A stretch of DNA of 56,705 bases. Origin: Pirellulales bacterium. GTDB lineage: Bacteria; Planctomycetota; Planctomycetia; Pirellulales; JAEUIK01. Shown here one piece after another: positions 1-9,200 of this stretch. The notes under the pieces were generated by a model, which searched no databases, had not been told where the DNA came from, and worked only from the letters and a program-made list of their open reading frames with translations. Every line of letters starts with the position of its first letter. The first letter of the stretch is position 1. The translations under genes were made by a program, and so were the position numbers. Location of the stretch: assembly GCA_019745975.1 (NCBI GenBank), contig JAIESQ010000034.1, positions 1-56,705 on the forward strand. The letters are read 5' to 3'.

Positions 1-211
1 GGCTGTAGGGCGCGTGAAACGCACCGGTCTTTTGTTGCTCGTTGCAAACACAGGGAGGGGTGGCAACCCCTGGGCTTTGGTGTGCTGCGCACACCCTACA
101 AGGCTACAAGGCTGTAGGGCGCGTGAAACGCACCGGTCTTTTGTTGCTCGTTGCAAACACAGGGAGGGGTGGCAACCCCTGGGCTTCGGTGTGCTTCGCA
201 CACCCTACAAG
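1..211. repeat. Tandem intergenic repeat, two copies of about 102 bp
   Basis: Positions 1-102 and 110-211 are nearly identical, with a period of 109 bp. Each copy ends in a hairpin built on GTGTGC..GCACAC followed by CCCTACAA. The copies differ at only a couple of positions. Short reading frames here are by-products of the repeat. The first copy begins at the window edge, so more copies may lie upstream. It sits just downstream of the thioredoxin-like gene on the minus strand and the hairpins could help end that transcript. Confidence 0.75.
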
Positions 212-229
212 ACAGAGCCCGGCTGCGGC

Positions 230-706
230 TTAGTTGCCGCCGGCCGAAGTCTTGTGGACGCCGGCGCCGGGCTGTGCGTCGGCGGTTTGCGCCGGTGCCG
301 GTTCGCTGGCCGGGCGCGCGGCCAACGCCTTGGCGGGCTCGAGGAACCGCTCCAGCGCGTCGAGCGACTGCGCGCCGATCACCTGGTCGCGCTTCCAACC
401 CTTCTCGGTCTTGCGAAACATAATGAGTTGCGGAATCGATCGGCCGCGCATTAGCCGGCCGGCCAGGTCCGACTGTTGGTCGGTGTTCACATGCGCGTAA
501 TGGACGTGCTTGAGCAGGCCTTGTCGCTTGGCCTGGGGAATCACGTTGTGTTTCATGGTGCGGCAGCCGGGGCACCAATCGGCTCCAACCAATACGACCA
601 GCGCCTGACCCGTTGTCTCGGCGCGGTGCTTAGCGGCATGGTAATCGTCGGCAGCGGTGGCAGCGGCCGACGCTTGAATCAGTACAGCAAGGGTCAAGCT
701 CATCAT
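230..706 (-). CDS. Secreted thioredoxin-fold protein
   Basis: This 158-residue protein starts with a hydrophobic signal-like segment (residues 1-19) and then a thioredoxin fold. The redox motif WCPGC has its cysteines at about residues 45 and 48, and the motif RSIPQLIMF supplies the cis-proline loop. The C-terminal 40 residues are Ala/Pro-rich and probably disordered. The start is the ATG pair at 706-701, preceded by a GGAG ribosome-binding site; the frame is open further upstream but without coding character. A thiol-disulfide role in the periplasm is likely from the family. The substrate is unknown. No redox partner such as DsbD is nearby. Confidence 0.85.
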   Translation of the reverse strand: MMSLTLAVLIQASAAATAADDYHAAKHRAETTGQALVVLVGADWCPGCRTMKHNVIPQAKRQGLLKHVHYAHVNTDQQSDLAGRLMRGRSIPQLIMFRKTEKGWKRDQVIGAQSLDALERFLEPAKALAARPASEPAPAQTADAQPGAGVHKTSAGGN

Positions 707-1211
707 GGTTTCCGCTCTCCTTCGTGAAGAGGAACTCGCGCGCCGTGCTAGCGGAAGCCGCTTGCCGGCACGGCGCTGGTGGCAGGTAACTGGGTCAAAA
801 TTCCGCGTGGCAGGCACGACTGCCGGAGCTGCGCGACGCCTTCGGGGTGTGCTGACCGCGGGACGCTGGGCTGCTAGCGGCGGATCGTGCTTCTCGAAGC
901 CGAGGGGCTTGGTGCAGGCCGACTGGGGTGTGTCAACTGGTGGTTACTCCCTGCTGCGCGTCGGCCGGCAGGAGGTGCTCCAAGCGGGTGCTAGTGTAAC
1001 CGAGGATGTCGAAGTGACAAGTAAAAAACGCAAGATGCGGTAACTGAGAAACCTGCATCAACTTAGGTGATTGCGTAACACAGCGACTTTTGCGCGCGGT
1101 CGGAGAAGTGCGTGGGTTTGTGATTGTCACAGTTTCGTGGTTGGCTCGCGCCTACCGACCCAAGCGTACCGCGAGACGGTCCAACCCGATGCCGGCGCAA
1201 ACGTAGCGTGG

Positions 1212-1230
1212 CACGGCCATCTTGGCCGTG
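1212..1230. repeat. Short perfect hairpin CACGGCCA-TCT-TGGCCGTG
   Basis: Eight-base arms around a 3-base loop, within the 725-bp gene-free stretch 707-1431. That stretch otherwise holds an AT-richer patch near 1010-1080, an operator-like inverted repeat and a promoter-like sequence (both listed separately). I see no gene there. Confidence 0.5.
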
Positions 1231-1262
1231 ATTTACATGGGCTGGAAGCCCCTGCCATGGGT

Positions 1263-1292
1263 GTTGACACGCCGTCAACTGAGTGTGTTGAC
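1263..1292. promoter_or_regulatory. Operator-like inverted repeat GTTGAC-N5-GTCAAC plus a third half-site
   Basis: GTTGAC at 1263-1268 faces GTCAAC at 1274-1279, and a further GTTGAC lies at 1287-1292. The cluster sits directly upstream of the promoter-like boxes at 1314-1343, where an activator or repressor could bind. No regulator gene is adjacent, so the role is inferred only from position and symmetry. Confidence 0.3.
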
Positions 1293-1313
1293 AGCCCGAT
1301 GGGGCGGTGCGCG

Positions 1314-1343
1314 TTGAGCGTTGGCAAGCACGGCCGCTATAAT
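1314..1343 (+). promoter_or_regulatory. Candidate sigma-70 promoter for the Gfo/Idh gene
   Basis: A perfect TATAAT (1338-1343) lies 18 bp after TTGAGC (1314-1319), a 4-of-6 match to the -35 consensus. Transcription would begin near 1350, leaving a leader of about 80 nt before the ATG at 1432. Planctomycete promoters are not well defined, so the call rests on the consensus match and the position. Confidence 0.45.
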
Positions 1344-1431
1344 CTGGTCACGGTCGTGTCGCCGCTCGGCTGTCGGTGTGAATGGTCTCGAGGTCGCTTG
1401 GCGCGCGCCCCTCTGCTTTGCTCTTGGGCGA

Positions 1432-2460
1432 ATGAAACTACGCGTCGGCCTGATTGGCCTGGGAACGGACTGGGAAACCCGCCACCGGCCGGCACTGCGC
1501 GCCTTAAGCGACCGGTTTGAGGTCAAGGCGGTCTGCGAGCAGGTCGCCCAGCGGGCGGCTCAGGCGGCGCGCGATTTTGGCGCGCAGCAGGTCGACGGCT
1601 TTCGCGCGCTGGCCGCGCGCGAGGATGTCGACGCCATCCTGATGCTTACCCGCCAATGGTATGGTTCGCTGCCGATCCTGGCGGCGTGCGACGCCGGGAA
1701 GGCGATTTATTCGGCGGCCGGCCTGGAGCTCGATCCGATTCAGGCGCTGCGCATCAAGCAACGCGTGGAGCGCGCGGGCGTGGCCTTCATGGCTGAGTTT
1801 CCCTGCCGGCATGCGCCAGCGACCTTGCGGCTGAAGGAACTGATCGCCACGCGCCTGGGCAAACCGAAGCTGTTGTTCTGTCATCGGCGCAAGCCCGCCG
1901 ACACGGTGACTCCGGAGGCCAATCGCAACGGTGCCGGCAGCAACATGCACGACCTGATTGAGCTGGTCGATTGGTGCCGCTATGTCGTGGGCACTGAGCC
2001 GACGAGTGTCTTCGGCGTCGCGCATCAGCCGGCGCCGGAACCGGATCACGGACACGAAGACTACCAGATGATGAGTCTCGACTTTTCGCAGGAGGGGCCT
2101 CCTGGCACGGGACCTATGGCGCAGATCAGTTGCGGCCGCTACGTGCCGGCCAACTGGGTCGAGGCGGTGTCGTTTCGCCCCCCCGCGGCCTTGCAAGTCG
2201 CCTGCGAAAAGGGGATCGCCTTCATCGACCTGCCGACGTCGCTGATCTGGTTCGACACGGCGGGGCGCCATCAAGAATCGCTGGAAAGCGAGCGGCCGGT
2301 GGGCGAATTGCTGCTGTCGAATTTCTATCGCGCCGTCACAAGTCTCGTGCGCAGCACGTCGAGCCTGGAGGATGCGTACCGCGCGCTGGCCGTGGTGGAA
2401 GCGGCCCATCAAAGCCACGCCGAAGGGCGCCGCGTGCGGATCTGCGCGGACGACGTGTAG
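1432..2460 (+). CDS. Gfo/Idh/MocA-family oxidoreductase-like protein
   Basis: A 342-residue protein with an N-terminal Rossmann-type start (VGLIGLG, residues 5-11) and the length and layout of the Gfo/Idh/MocA family of NAD(P)-dependent sugar or inositol dehydrogenases. The start is ATG 1432; an upstream in-frame ATG adds a stretch with no family character. Oddities: the family's usual EKP motif after the second NAD-binding strand is replaced (the text reads IYSAAGLEL at about residues 92-100), so the catalytic lysine appears absent, and the dinucleotide motif is GxxGxG-like rather than canonical. A non-catalytic or divergent enzyme is possible. It is transcribed alone. Confidence 0.75.
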   Translation: MKLRVGLIGLGTDWETRHRPALRALSDRFEVKAVCEQVAQRAAQAARDFGAQQVDGFRALAAREDVDAILMLTRQWYGSLPILAACDAGKAIYSAAGLELDPIQALRIKQRVERAGVAFMAEFPCRHAPATLRLKELIATRLGKPKLLFCHRRKPADTVTPEANRNGAGSNMHDLIELVDWCRYVVGTEPTSVFGVAHQPAPEPDHGHEDYQMMSLDFSQEGPPGTGPMAQISCGRYVPANWVEAVSFRPPAALQVACEKGIAFIDLPTSLIWFDTAGRHQESLESERPVGELLLSNFYRAVTSLVRSTSSLEDAYRALAVVEAAHQSHAEGRRVRICADDV

Positions 2461-2481
2461 TCACCGTTGCGCTGACGGATA

Positions 2482-2853
2482 TCAGCGCCCTGCGACCATT
2501 GAGATCACGCCGACGATCAGCAGAATCGTGCCGGCGGCTCCCATCACGATGCCGAAAATGGCGCGGCCCAGGCCATGTTTCTTTGGATGGCGTCGGATGT
2601 CGATGACAGCCAGCACGCCAACCAACAAAGCAATTGGTGCCGGGAAGATCAGCACGGCGAACAATCCCAGATAGCCGGCGTGGATGGCGAGGATCGAGCG
2701 GCCGACGGGCAATAACAATCGCATGCCGGCGTCTTGGCCCAGATCGATCGGAGGTGGCGCGACGGACGGCGCCCGAACGGGGCTCGGAAAGCCGCATTGC
2801 GGACACGCGGCGGCCGCGTCTGCCATCATCGAGCCGCAGTGAGTGCAGTACAC
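2482..2853 (-). CDS. Zinc-ribbon plus membrane-helix small protein (DUF4190-like)
   Basis: About 123 residues. It opens with a double zinc-ribbon knuckle: CTHCG near residue 3 and CPQCG near residue 18. A Pro-rich linker follows, then two hydrophobic helices (around residues 50-80 and 95-118) with a short basic loop RRHPKKHG between them. This resembles zinc-ribbon DUF4190 membrane proteins. GTG at 2853 is chosen as start because a GAGG sits upstream; a TTG at 2874 is the alternative. It is convergent with the upstream oxidoreductase, whose stop is 21 bp away. Function is not known. Confidence 0.65.
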   Translation of the reverse strand: MYCTHCGSMMADAAAACPQCGFPSPVRAPSVAPPPIDLGQDAGMRLLLPVGRSILAIHAGYLGLFAVLIFPAPIALLVGVLAVIDIRRHPKKHGLGRAIFGIVMGAAGTILLIVGVISMVAGR

Positions 2854-2981
2854 GGCTAGCGGCCCTCGTCTCAAAGATTAGTGCGCCGTTGGTGCGTGGA
2901 CAGTGGCGGCCAGCGCGACCGCGGCACTATGCTCGTCGTACGCCCGAGGAAAGTCAATCGACGAACCGCTGCCTCTTCGAG

Positions 2982-3102
2982 AACTGCAAAGTCAAAAATG
3001 CGCGGGGGACAGGTACATGTTTTCGGCCGACCCGAAACGGCAAGGAATGACGTTGCCGAGCCGAAAAATGTACCAGTCCTACCAGTCCCCGACTTTGCAG
3101 TT
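2982..3102. repeat. GGGGAC palindrome family, copy A (long form)
   Basis: Outer arms AACTGCAAAGTC (2982-2993) and GACTTTGCAGTT (3091-3102) enclose inner arms GGGGGACAGGTACATG..TTCGGC and GCCGAAAAATGTACCAGTCC. The right arm carries a small internal duplication (CCAGTCC twice). The core recurs elsewhere in the window with the same architecture. It fills most of the 328-bp gap 2854-3181. It resembles the REP/MITE-type palindromes mobilised by REP-associated transposases, but no such gene is in the window. Confidence 0.8.
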
Positions 3103-3181
3103 CACGCAAATCAGACCGCAGCGGGGCGATACATAGTAGACGAGACGCCGGACCCGGCAGGAACGGAACTAGTGGAACGGG

Positions 3182-3376
3182 TCAATCGAGGCGCCGCAGC
3201 ACGCGCGCGGGGAGAGAAATCAGGGAGTGCACGGTGTCGAGCGCGGCATCCACCGTGACGCCGACGAGCCGGAACGGGAGCATCACCACCCAGATGAACG
3301 GATAGGCAACGAGCACCAAGAGCGCGGCGGGCCAACAGACCAACAGCAAGAGAATCCACAGCAAGATGGCGGTCAT
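3182..3376 (-). CDS. Small hydrophobic membrane protein
   Basis: A 64-residue protein starting at ATG 3376. Residues 3-40 are almost wholly hydrophobic, enough for one or two membrane helices, and the C-terminal 20 residues are amphipathic with a basic end (ARVLRRLD). Coding character begins only at this ATG; the open frame upstream runs through repeat copy B, which is not coding. It is transcribed divergently from the PqaA-like gene. I do not recognise a family. Confidence is moderate because it is short. Confidence 0.45.
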   Translation of the reverse strand: MTAILLWILLLLVCWPAALLVLVAYPFIWVVMLPFRLVGVTVDAALDTVHSLISLPARVLRRLD

Positions 3377-3467
3377 GGCCGTCGTTTCCCGGTTCCAACG
3401 AAGAGCGTCGCTGGCTAGTTGTTCGCTCGCGGGCTGGCAATCTTGGCTAGGCAAAGCCACAACACGA

Positions 3468-3546
3468 GGGGGACAGGTACATGTTTTCGGCCAACGCGAG
3501 TTGGTGTGCCTTGGCTCTGGTGAGCCGAAAAATGTACCAGTCCCCG
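3468..3546. repeat. GGGGAC palindrome family, copy B
   Basis: Left arm GGGGGACAGGTACATG with TTTTCGGC, right arm GCCGAAAAATGTACCAGTCC ending in CC at 3545. It lies in the 273-bp divergent gap between the small membrane protein and the PqaA-like gene and is the same family as the copies near 2982, 5890, 19680 and 23893. Confidence 0.8.
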
Positions 3547-3649
3547 ACTTACCGGCCTGGAATCTTGGCGAGAGAAGTTGCGTTACGGTTAGGACGCGGC
3601 CTAGCATGCGCAGGTTCGCTCGTTCGCTTTGAACCCTGGGGGATTCGCC

Positions 3650-5059
3650 ATGCTTGCTAGAGCCTGGGCCACGGCTGCGTTGGTTCTCGTCGCGCTGCTA
3701 CAGATCACAGTTGCTGCCAGCGCCCAGGAAACCGCACTGGATCGCTATCTGGCCCAGCCCGACCCGGTCTTCGCTTGGAAGCTCGTCTCGCAGTCGAAGG
3801 CGTCGCCCGACGTGACGGCGTTTGTGCTTGAGCTGACATCGCAAACGTGGCGCAGCGCGGCTGAGGTCGATCGCCCCGTGTGGAAGCATTGGCTCACGAT
3901 CGCGCGCCCCGACAAGCCGGCCGGCCCGCAGGCGCTGTTGTTCATCGGCGGCGGCAATCACAACGACGCCGCGCCGACCACCGCCAGCGAGCGCGTAATC
4001 AAGATCGCGCAAGAAACCGGCACCGTCGCCGCCGAGCTGGGAATGGTCCCGAATCAGCCGCTGCGGTTCAGCGACTCGCCCGAGCGGGCCCGTGTCGAAG
4101 ACGATCTCATCGCGTACAGCCGGATCAAATACATGACCACCGGCGACGAGACCTGGCTGGTGCGGCTGGCGATGGTCAAGAGCGGCCATCGCGCGATCGA
4201 CGCGGTGCAGCAGTTCTTGGCCAGCGACGCCGGCGGGAAGCACAAGATCGATCAGTTCGTGGTCGCCGGCGGTTCGAAGCGCGGCTGGACCACCTGGCTC
4301 GTCGGCGCGACCGATCCGCGCGTGATCGCCATCGTGCCACTGGTGATCGACGCTTTGAACTCTGAGGAGATCACGCGGCATCATTTCATGGCCTACGGCT
4401 TCTTTTCGCCGGCGCTGAACGACTACGTCGAGCACGGGCTGTTCCCTGGCAAGATCGGCACGCCGGAGTATCGCGCGGTGCTCGATATCGAAGACCCGTA
4501 CGTCTACCGCCATCGCGAGCGATTGAGGATCCCCAAGTTCCTGATCAACGCGGCGGGCGATGAGTTCTTTCTGCCCGACAACTCGCAGTTCTATTACGCC
4601 GAGCTGCCCCAGGAAAAACACCTGCGCTATGTGCCCAACGCCAAGCACTCGCTCGCTGGTAGCGACGCCCGCGAAAGCTTGCAGGCGTTCTATGACGCAG
4701 TGATCCATGGCCAGCCGCGCCCGCAGGTCACCTGGCAAAAGCCCGACGAGGGGACGCTGATCGCGCGGGCCACGGCCAAGCCTTCGCAGGTGTTGTTGTG
4801 GCAGGCGACGAACCCCGACGCGCGCGATTTCCGGCTCGACAAAATCGGCGCGGCCTGGAAGAGCCAGCCGATTGCGCCATCGGCCGACGGCAGCTATACA
4901 GCGCGCGTGGCGGCGCCGCCCAAGGGCTATACAGCCTTCTTCGTCGAGTTCACGTTCCCCAGTGGCGGGCGGTATCCGTTTAAGTTCACCACCGAAGTGC
5001 GCGTGGTGCCCGACGTGCTGCCGTACACGTTTCCGACGCCGGCCGCGAAAGCCAACTAG
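3650..5059 (+). CDS. PhoPQ-activated pathogenicity-related (PqaA-type) protein
   Basis: A 469-residue secreted protein with a clear signal peptide (hydrophobic residues 5-25, Ala-x-Ala type end near ASA). The body matches the PhoPQ-activated pathogenicity-related family, an alpha/beta-hydrolase-like fold: conserved LLFIGGGNH, VVAGGSKRGWTTW (the nucleophile-like Ser in GGSKRG), NAAGDEFFLPDNS and a His in NAKHSLAG. ATG 3650 is preceded by GGGGGA at a good distance; an upstream TTG in frame is less likely. In enterobacteria PqaA contributes to antimicrobial-peptide resistance; in planctomycetes its role is unknown. It stands alone. Confidence 0.88.
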   Translation: MLARAWATAALVLVALLQITVAASAQETALDRYLAQPDPVFAWKLVSQSKASPDVTAFVLELTSQTWRSAAEVDRPVWKHWLTIARPDKPAGPQALLFIGGGNHNDAAPTTASERVIKIAQETGTVAAELGMVPNQPLRFSDSPERARVEDDLIAYSRIKYMTTGDETWLVRLAMVKSGHRAIDAVQQFLASDAGGKHKIDQFVVAGGSKRGWTTWLVGATDPRVIAIVPLVIDALNSEEITRHHFMAYGFFSPALNDYVEHGLFPGKIGTPEYRAVLDIEDPYVYRHRERLRIPKFLINAAGDEFFLPDNSQFYYAELPQEKHLRYVPNAKHSLAGSDARESLQAFYDAVIHGQPRPQVTWQKPDEGTLIARATAKPSQVLLWQATNPDARDFRLDKIGAAWKSQPIAPSADGSYTARVAAPPKGYTAFFVEFTFPSGGRYPFKFTTEVRVVPDVLPYTFPTPAAKAN

Positions 5060-5273
5060 TCGGACGAACCGAGCGCGTTGGCTGCCCGCGCGACTCAAGG
5101 CATTACGCGATCGTTAGTTCCGACAGCCGCCGCCGCGCGCCGCTCATTGCCTCGTGCAAATTGATCGGGTATGTTCTGGACACCGCTGGGGATGAGTCGT
5201 TTCCGAACGAAATTCCACGCGACCTGAACACAATCCAACTGTCGGTTCAACGCTAGCGTAAAAGGAACAACCC

Positions 5274-5882
5274 ATGGCTTACACGGTGCCCCCCCTGCCG
5301 TATGCAGTCGATTACCTCGAGCCGTACATCGACGCCAAGACGATGGAAATCCATCACGACAAGCATCATCAGGCGTACGTCACCAACTTGAACAAAGCGC
5401 TCGAAGGGACCGACCTGGGCGACCAGCCGATCGACCAGCTCATCGCCAATCTCGACAAGGTGCCCGAGAAGATCCGCACCGCGGTGCGCAACAACGGCGG
5501 CGGCCACGCCAACCACTCGTTGTTCTGGACGATCCTGGGCAAGCCGTGCGAGCCGACCGGCGAGCTGCAATCGGCCATCAATTCGCAGTTGGGCGGCTTC
5601 GAGAAGTTCAAGGAAGCCTTCACCACGGCCGGCACCACGCGGTTCGGCAGCGGCTGGGCCTGGTTGTCGTTGGATCGCGGCGGCAAGCTGGTCGTCGAAA
5701 GCACGGCCAACCAGGATAGCCCGCTGTCGCACGGCAACACGCCGATCCTGGGGATGGACGTGTGGGAGCACGCCTATTACCTGAAGTATCAGAATCGCCG
5801 GCCCGATTACATCGCGGCTTTCTACAGTGTGATCGACTGGAAGAAGGTCGGCGAACGGTACAACGTGGCGCTGAAGAAGTAG
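5274..5882 (+). CDS. sodA: Superoxide dismutase (Mn type)
   Basis: A 202-residue Fe/Mn superoxide dismutase converting superoxide to oxygen and hydrogen peroxide. The four metal ligands are in place: His27 (IHHDKHH), His81 (ANHSLFW), Asp162 and His166 (MDVWEHAYY). Gln147 in ANQDSPL, with Gly77-Gly78 before the second ligand, points to the manganese-type arrangement rather than iron. No signal peptide, so cytosolic. AAAGGA lies 7-8 bp before the ATG. Length is typical. A palindromic repeat (copy C) follows 7 bp after the stop and could act as a transcript end. Confidence 0.96.
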   Translation: MAYTVPPLPYAVDYLEPYIDAKTMEIHHDKHHQAYVTNLNKALEGTDLGDQPIDQLIANLDKVPEKIRTAVRNNGGGHANHSLFWTILGKPCEPTGELQSAINSQLGGFEKFKEAFTTAGTTRFGSGWAWLSLDRGGKLVVESTANQDSPLSHGNTPILGMDVWEHAYYLKYQNRRPDYIAAFYSVIDWKKVGERYNVALKK

Positions 5883-5889
5883 CCGATCC

Positions 5890-5963
5890 GGGGACTGGTA
5901 CATTTTTCGGTGCGCGATTTGGTGCAAATCAACTCGCGCTGCCGAAAACATGTACCTGTCCCC
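5890..5963. repeat. GGGGAC palindrome family, copy C (inverted orientation)
   Basis: Reads GGGGACTGGTACATTTTTCGG and then, after about 30 bp, CCGAAAACATGTACCTGTCCCC, that is, the opposite orientation to copies A, B, D and E. It accounts for the first part of the 320-bp gap 5883-6202. The rest of that gap shows no gene, only a short stretch of open frame without coding signal. Confidence 0.8.
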
Positions 5964-6202
5964 TTCCGCAGCTCGCGCGACGCCGTCCCTTTCGTCAAAC
6001 CAAAGCCGCCGCGCTCACCCGCGCCGCCGGCTTTTCTGTTGCGCGGCGATTGCCATTGGCCAGGCGAAAGGGAACCGTTGTCGACGGTCTCGGCCTGAAC
6101 CTCGCCGCGAGGGTGGTGTCGCTCCTGACAGACTTCATCAGGACGACTACATTAGCGAGGCGGGCGAACGCCGATCCGGATTGCCTGCCAGCGAGGCATC
6201 CG

Positions 6203-9200
6203 ATGCGGGGCGAACTCGAAGCCATCCAAGACCTCTACGATCGGGGGCAGTTCTCTCGCGCTTTCGAACTGAGCGAGAAGCTGGGACCGCTGCGCCAATG
6301 GCGCGGTACGACCGCGCGCGTGCTGGCGGGTCGTCTGGCCAACGCGCTGGGGGGACCGCGGCTGGCCAGCGCGCTGCACGATCGAGCACGGCGCGAAGCT
6401 CCTGATGATCCGACAGCGCAGTTCTACGGCTGGCTGGCGTTGTGGGGGCGCTCGGGTCCATTCGCCGCGCTACGTGGGCACCTGGCACGCGGCCGACCGC
6501 CCCGCGGTCCACGTAAGATCGAGGCTTACTGGTACGCCGCAGTTGGCCATTTATACGCGCTGTTCCGAGACTTTGAACGGGCCGCGCAACATCTCGGCGT
6601 CGCTGAGTCGCTCGCGCCCGAATCTCCTTGGGTGTGCGTCGATCGCGCGACGCTGCTCGAGCGGCAAGATCGGCGCGAGGAAGCGGTCGTGGTGGCGCGC
6701 CGCGCGCTGGAACTGCGCGACTGGTATTCGCCCGCCATCGTCTGTTTGGCGCGGCTCTATGGAGACTTGAATCGTCACGCCGAGGCCCAGACGCTGTTGC
6801 AAGCGGCCACGCAGCATAACGATTCGGGCGCGATTTGGGCGCACTTGGCGCTGTTGCAAGTGCACGCGCGGCAGGGTGGCGCGGCCCGCGAATCGGTCGC
6901 CCGGGCCAAAGCCGCGTACCGGCTGTGCGAAGAGGAGGTTGCCAAGCAACTGGCGGCGGTCGATAGCGATGCCGCGTACGTCAGCGGCGATCGCGCGGCG
7001 GCGATCGAGTTGGCGCGCGTTTCGGAGTCCCCCTTCTACGTCGCCCTGGCCGATCGCCTCCAGCAGGCTCCTGCCAGCGCGCGGTGCGTGCGGCTGGCGG
7101 TCCCCTTCGTGCGCCAACACGATGTGACATGCGTGCCCGCCACGTTGACGATGCTCTGCCGCTACTGGGGCCTCGAGGTCGATCATCTCGAAGTGGCCAA
7201 GGAAATCTGTTTCAGCGGCACTCCGCACCACGTCAAGCGCCGCTGGGCCACGTCGCAAGGGCTGATCGTGCGCGACTTCACCTTGACCTGGGAAGCGGTC
7301 GTCGCGCTGGTGGACGCGGGCTTCCCGTTCGCGCTGGCCACGGTCGAGGCCGATAGCTCGCACGTGCAGGCGATCGTGGGCTACGACGAGGCTCGCCGCA
7401 CACTACTGGTGCACGATCCCGGCCAGGCAACGGAAACGGAGATGGCATTCGATCAGCTTCTGGAGCGGTATGCCGCGCACGGACCAGAAGCGTCGGTCTT
7501 TGTGCCGGTGAGCGAGGCCGAGCGGCTGGCGACGATCGCGCTCGTGGACATCGAGTTGCACGACCAGATGCACGAACTGCGCGCCGCGCTCGACGAGCAT
7601 CGCCGCGCCGACGCCGGCGCGTGCGTCGCGCAACTGACTGCGCTCGCGCCGGAGCACCGGCTGACCTGGATCGCGCAATACTATCTGGCACGCTACGACG
7701 GCCAATTGGCCGAGTCGCTCGCGCTGGTCGATCGACTTCTAGAGCGATACCCGCGCGATGGCCAATTGCTGCTCTTTCGCTACGCGCTCTTGACCGAAAT
7801 TCGGCCCCGCGGCGAGCGGCTCGCCTGGCTGGCCGAGGTTTGCGCGCGTGCCGAGTCCGACCCCGCGCTGTGGCAACGCTATGGTTCGGAACTGCGGCGC
7901 GAAGCCCGCACGTACGCCGAGGCCGATCGCTGGCTGCGCCAAGCCATCCGCCGCCGCTCCGCCTATCCGCCGGCGTGGCACGCCTTGGCGGGCTTACGCT
8001 GGTCGCAGGGTCGTCGGGCTGAAGCCACGGAGTTCTATCGCATCGGCACCTGTCTTGAACCCACGAGCCAGTACCTGGTCGACTCGTATTTCAAGGCCTG
8101 CCGCTATACCGGCGAAGTGGACCGCGCCATGGCCCTGCTTCGCGAGCGCTTTGAGCGCGACGGCCATCGCTCGGAGATGCCTGGGTGCGCGCTGTTCGAG
8201 GCGCTTGAAGCGGTGGGTCGCGTTTCTGAAGGACTTGAGGTGCTCGATCGCGCCGTGGCGCAGCGCGCCGACGATGGCGAGCTGCTGTTGTATGCCGCCC
8301 AAGCGCGGCTGCGCGTCGGCGACGTTGGTGCGGTCGAAGCGCTGCTTGAGCGGGCGGCCGGTCGTTGTCGCCAGACAGCCTGGCTCGCGGCGCGTGCCGA
8401 GCTGGTCGAATGTCGGGGCACCTCGCACCAGATGCTGGCGGCTTGGCGCGAAGTCTCCGTGCGCGACGAGTCGCATCAGGACGCGCGCTCGGCGATTGCC
8501 AGGCTGTTGGCGCTGGGTTCAACGCGCCGCGCGCCGCTGGCGTACCTCGATCGGCTGGCTCGGTTGCGGCCCGAAGATTATGCATTCGCATGCCTGCACG
8601 CCGAATGGCTGCAGCGTCTGGCTCCGCAGCGCCACTGTAGCGCTCGATCCGTTCGACGGCGTGCATTGTGGGTATGCGGCCGACGCCCTCTGGCAGGCCG
8701 AACGCCGAGACGAAGCGCGGCGCTACATTCTGCGCGCCATCGAAGTGCAGCCGAATTACTCTTGGGCCTGGCGCCGCCTGGTCGACTGGTTCACGACGCC
8801 CGACCAGCGCGAGCGGGCGATCGCCTTTGCGCGTCGCCTGGCGCGGCGACACCGCCACGAGGAAGAAGCCTGGCAGACGCTCGCCGAACTGCTTTCAATA
8901 GCCGACCGCGCCGAGGAGGCGCGCGAAGCGGTCGCCGAAGGGATCCGGCACAACCCGCGCTCGGCAAGTTTGCACGACATCCTGGCGCGGCTGTGGGTCG
9001 AGGCCGATCGCTTGGACGAGGCGCTGGCCGTCTGCCAGGCGGAGGTCTGGGAAGGGCAGCTCCCTGTCAATCTTCGTGGCCGCATCGCTTGGATCCACGC
9101 GCGTCAGGGGGACCGACCCCGGGCCATCGAGGAGATGCGCGCGGTCGTGGCCGACGCGCCCGAGTACTTCTGGGGTTGGAACCGCCTGGCCGAATGGTAC

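Noticed and set aside
3004-3091. Short peptides such as KNVPVPDFAV near the palindromes
   Set aside because: They are translations of the GGGGAC repeats and appear at every copy.
3698-5098. Long antisense open frame over the PqaA-like gene
   Set aside because: High GC makes the antisense of real genes open; the protein has no features and the plus strand is a clear family member.
8625-8645. Programmed ribosomal frameshift in the TPR/peptidase gene
   Set aside because: No slippery heptamer or downstream pseudoknot is evident; a simple indel or sequencing error explains it better.
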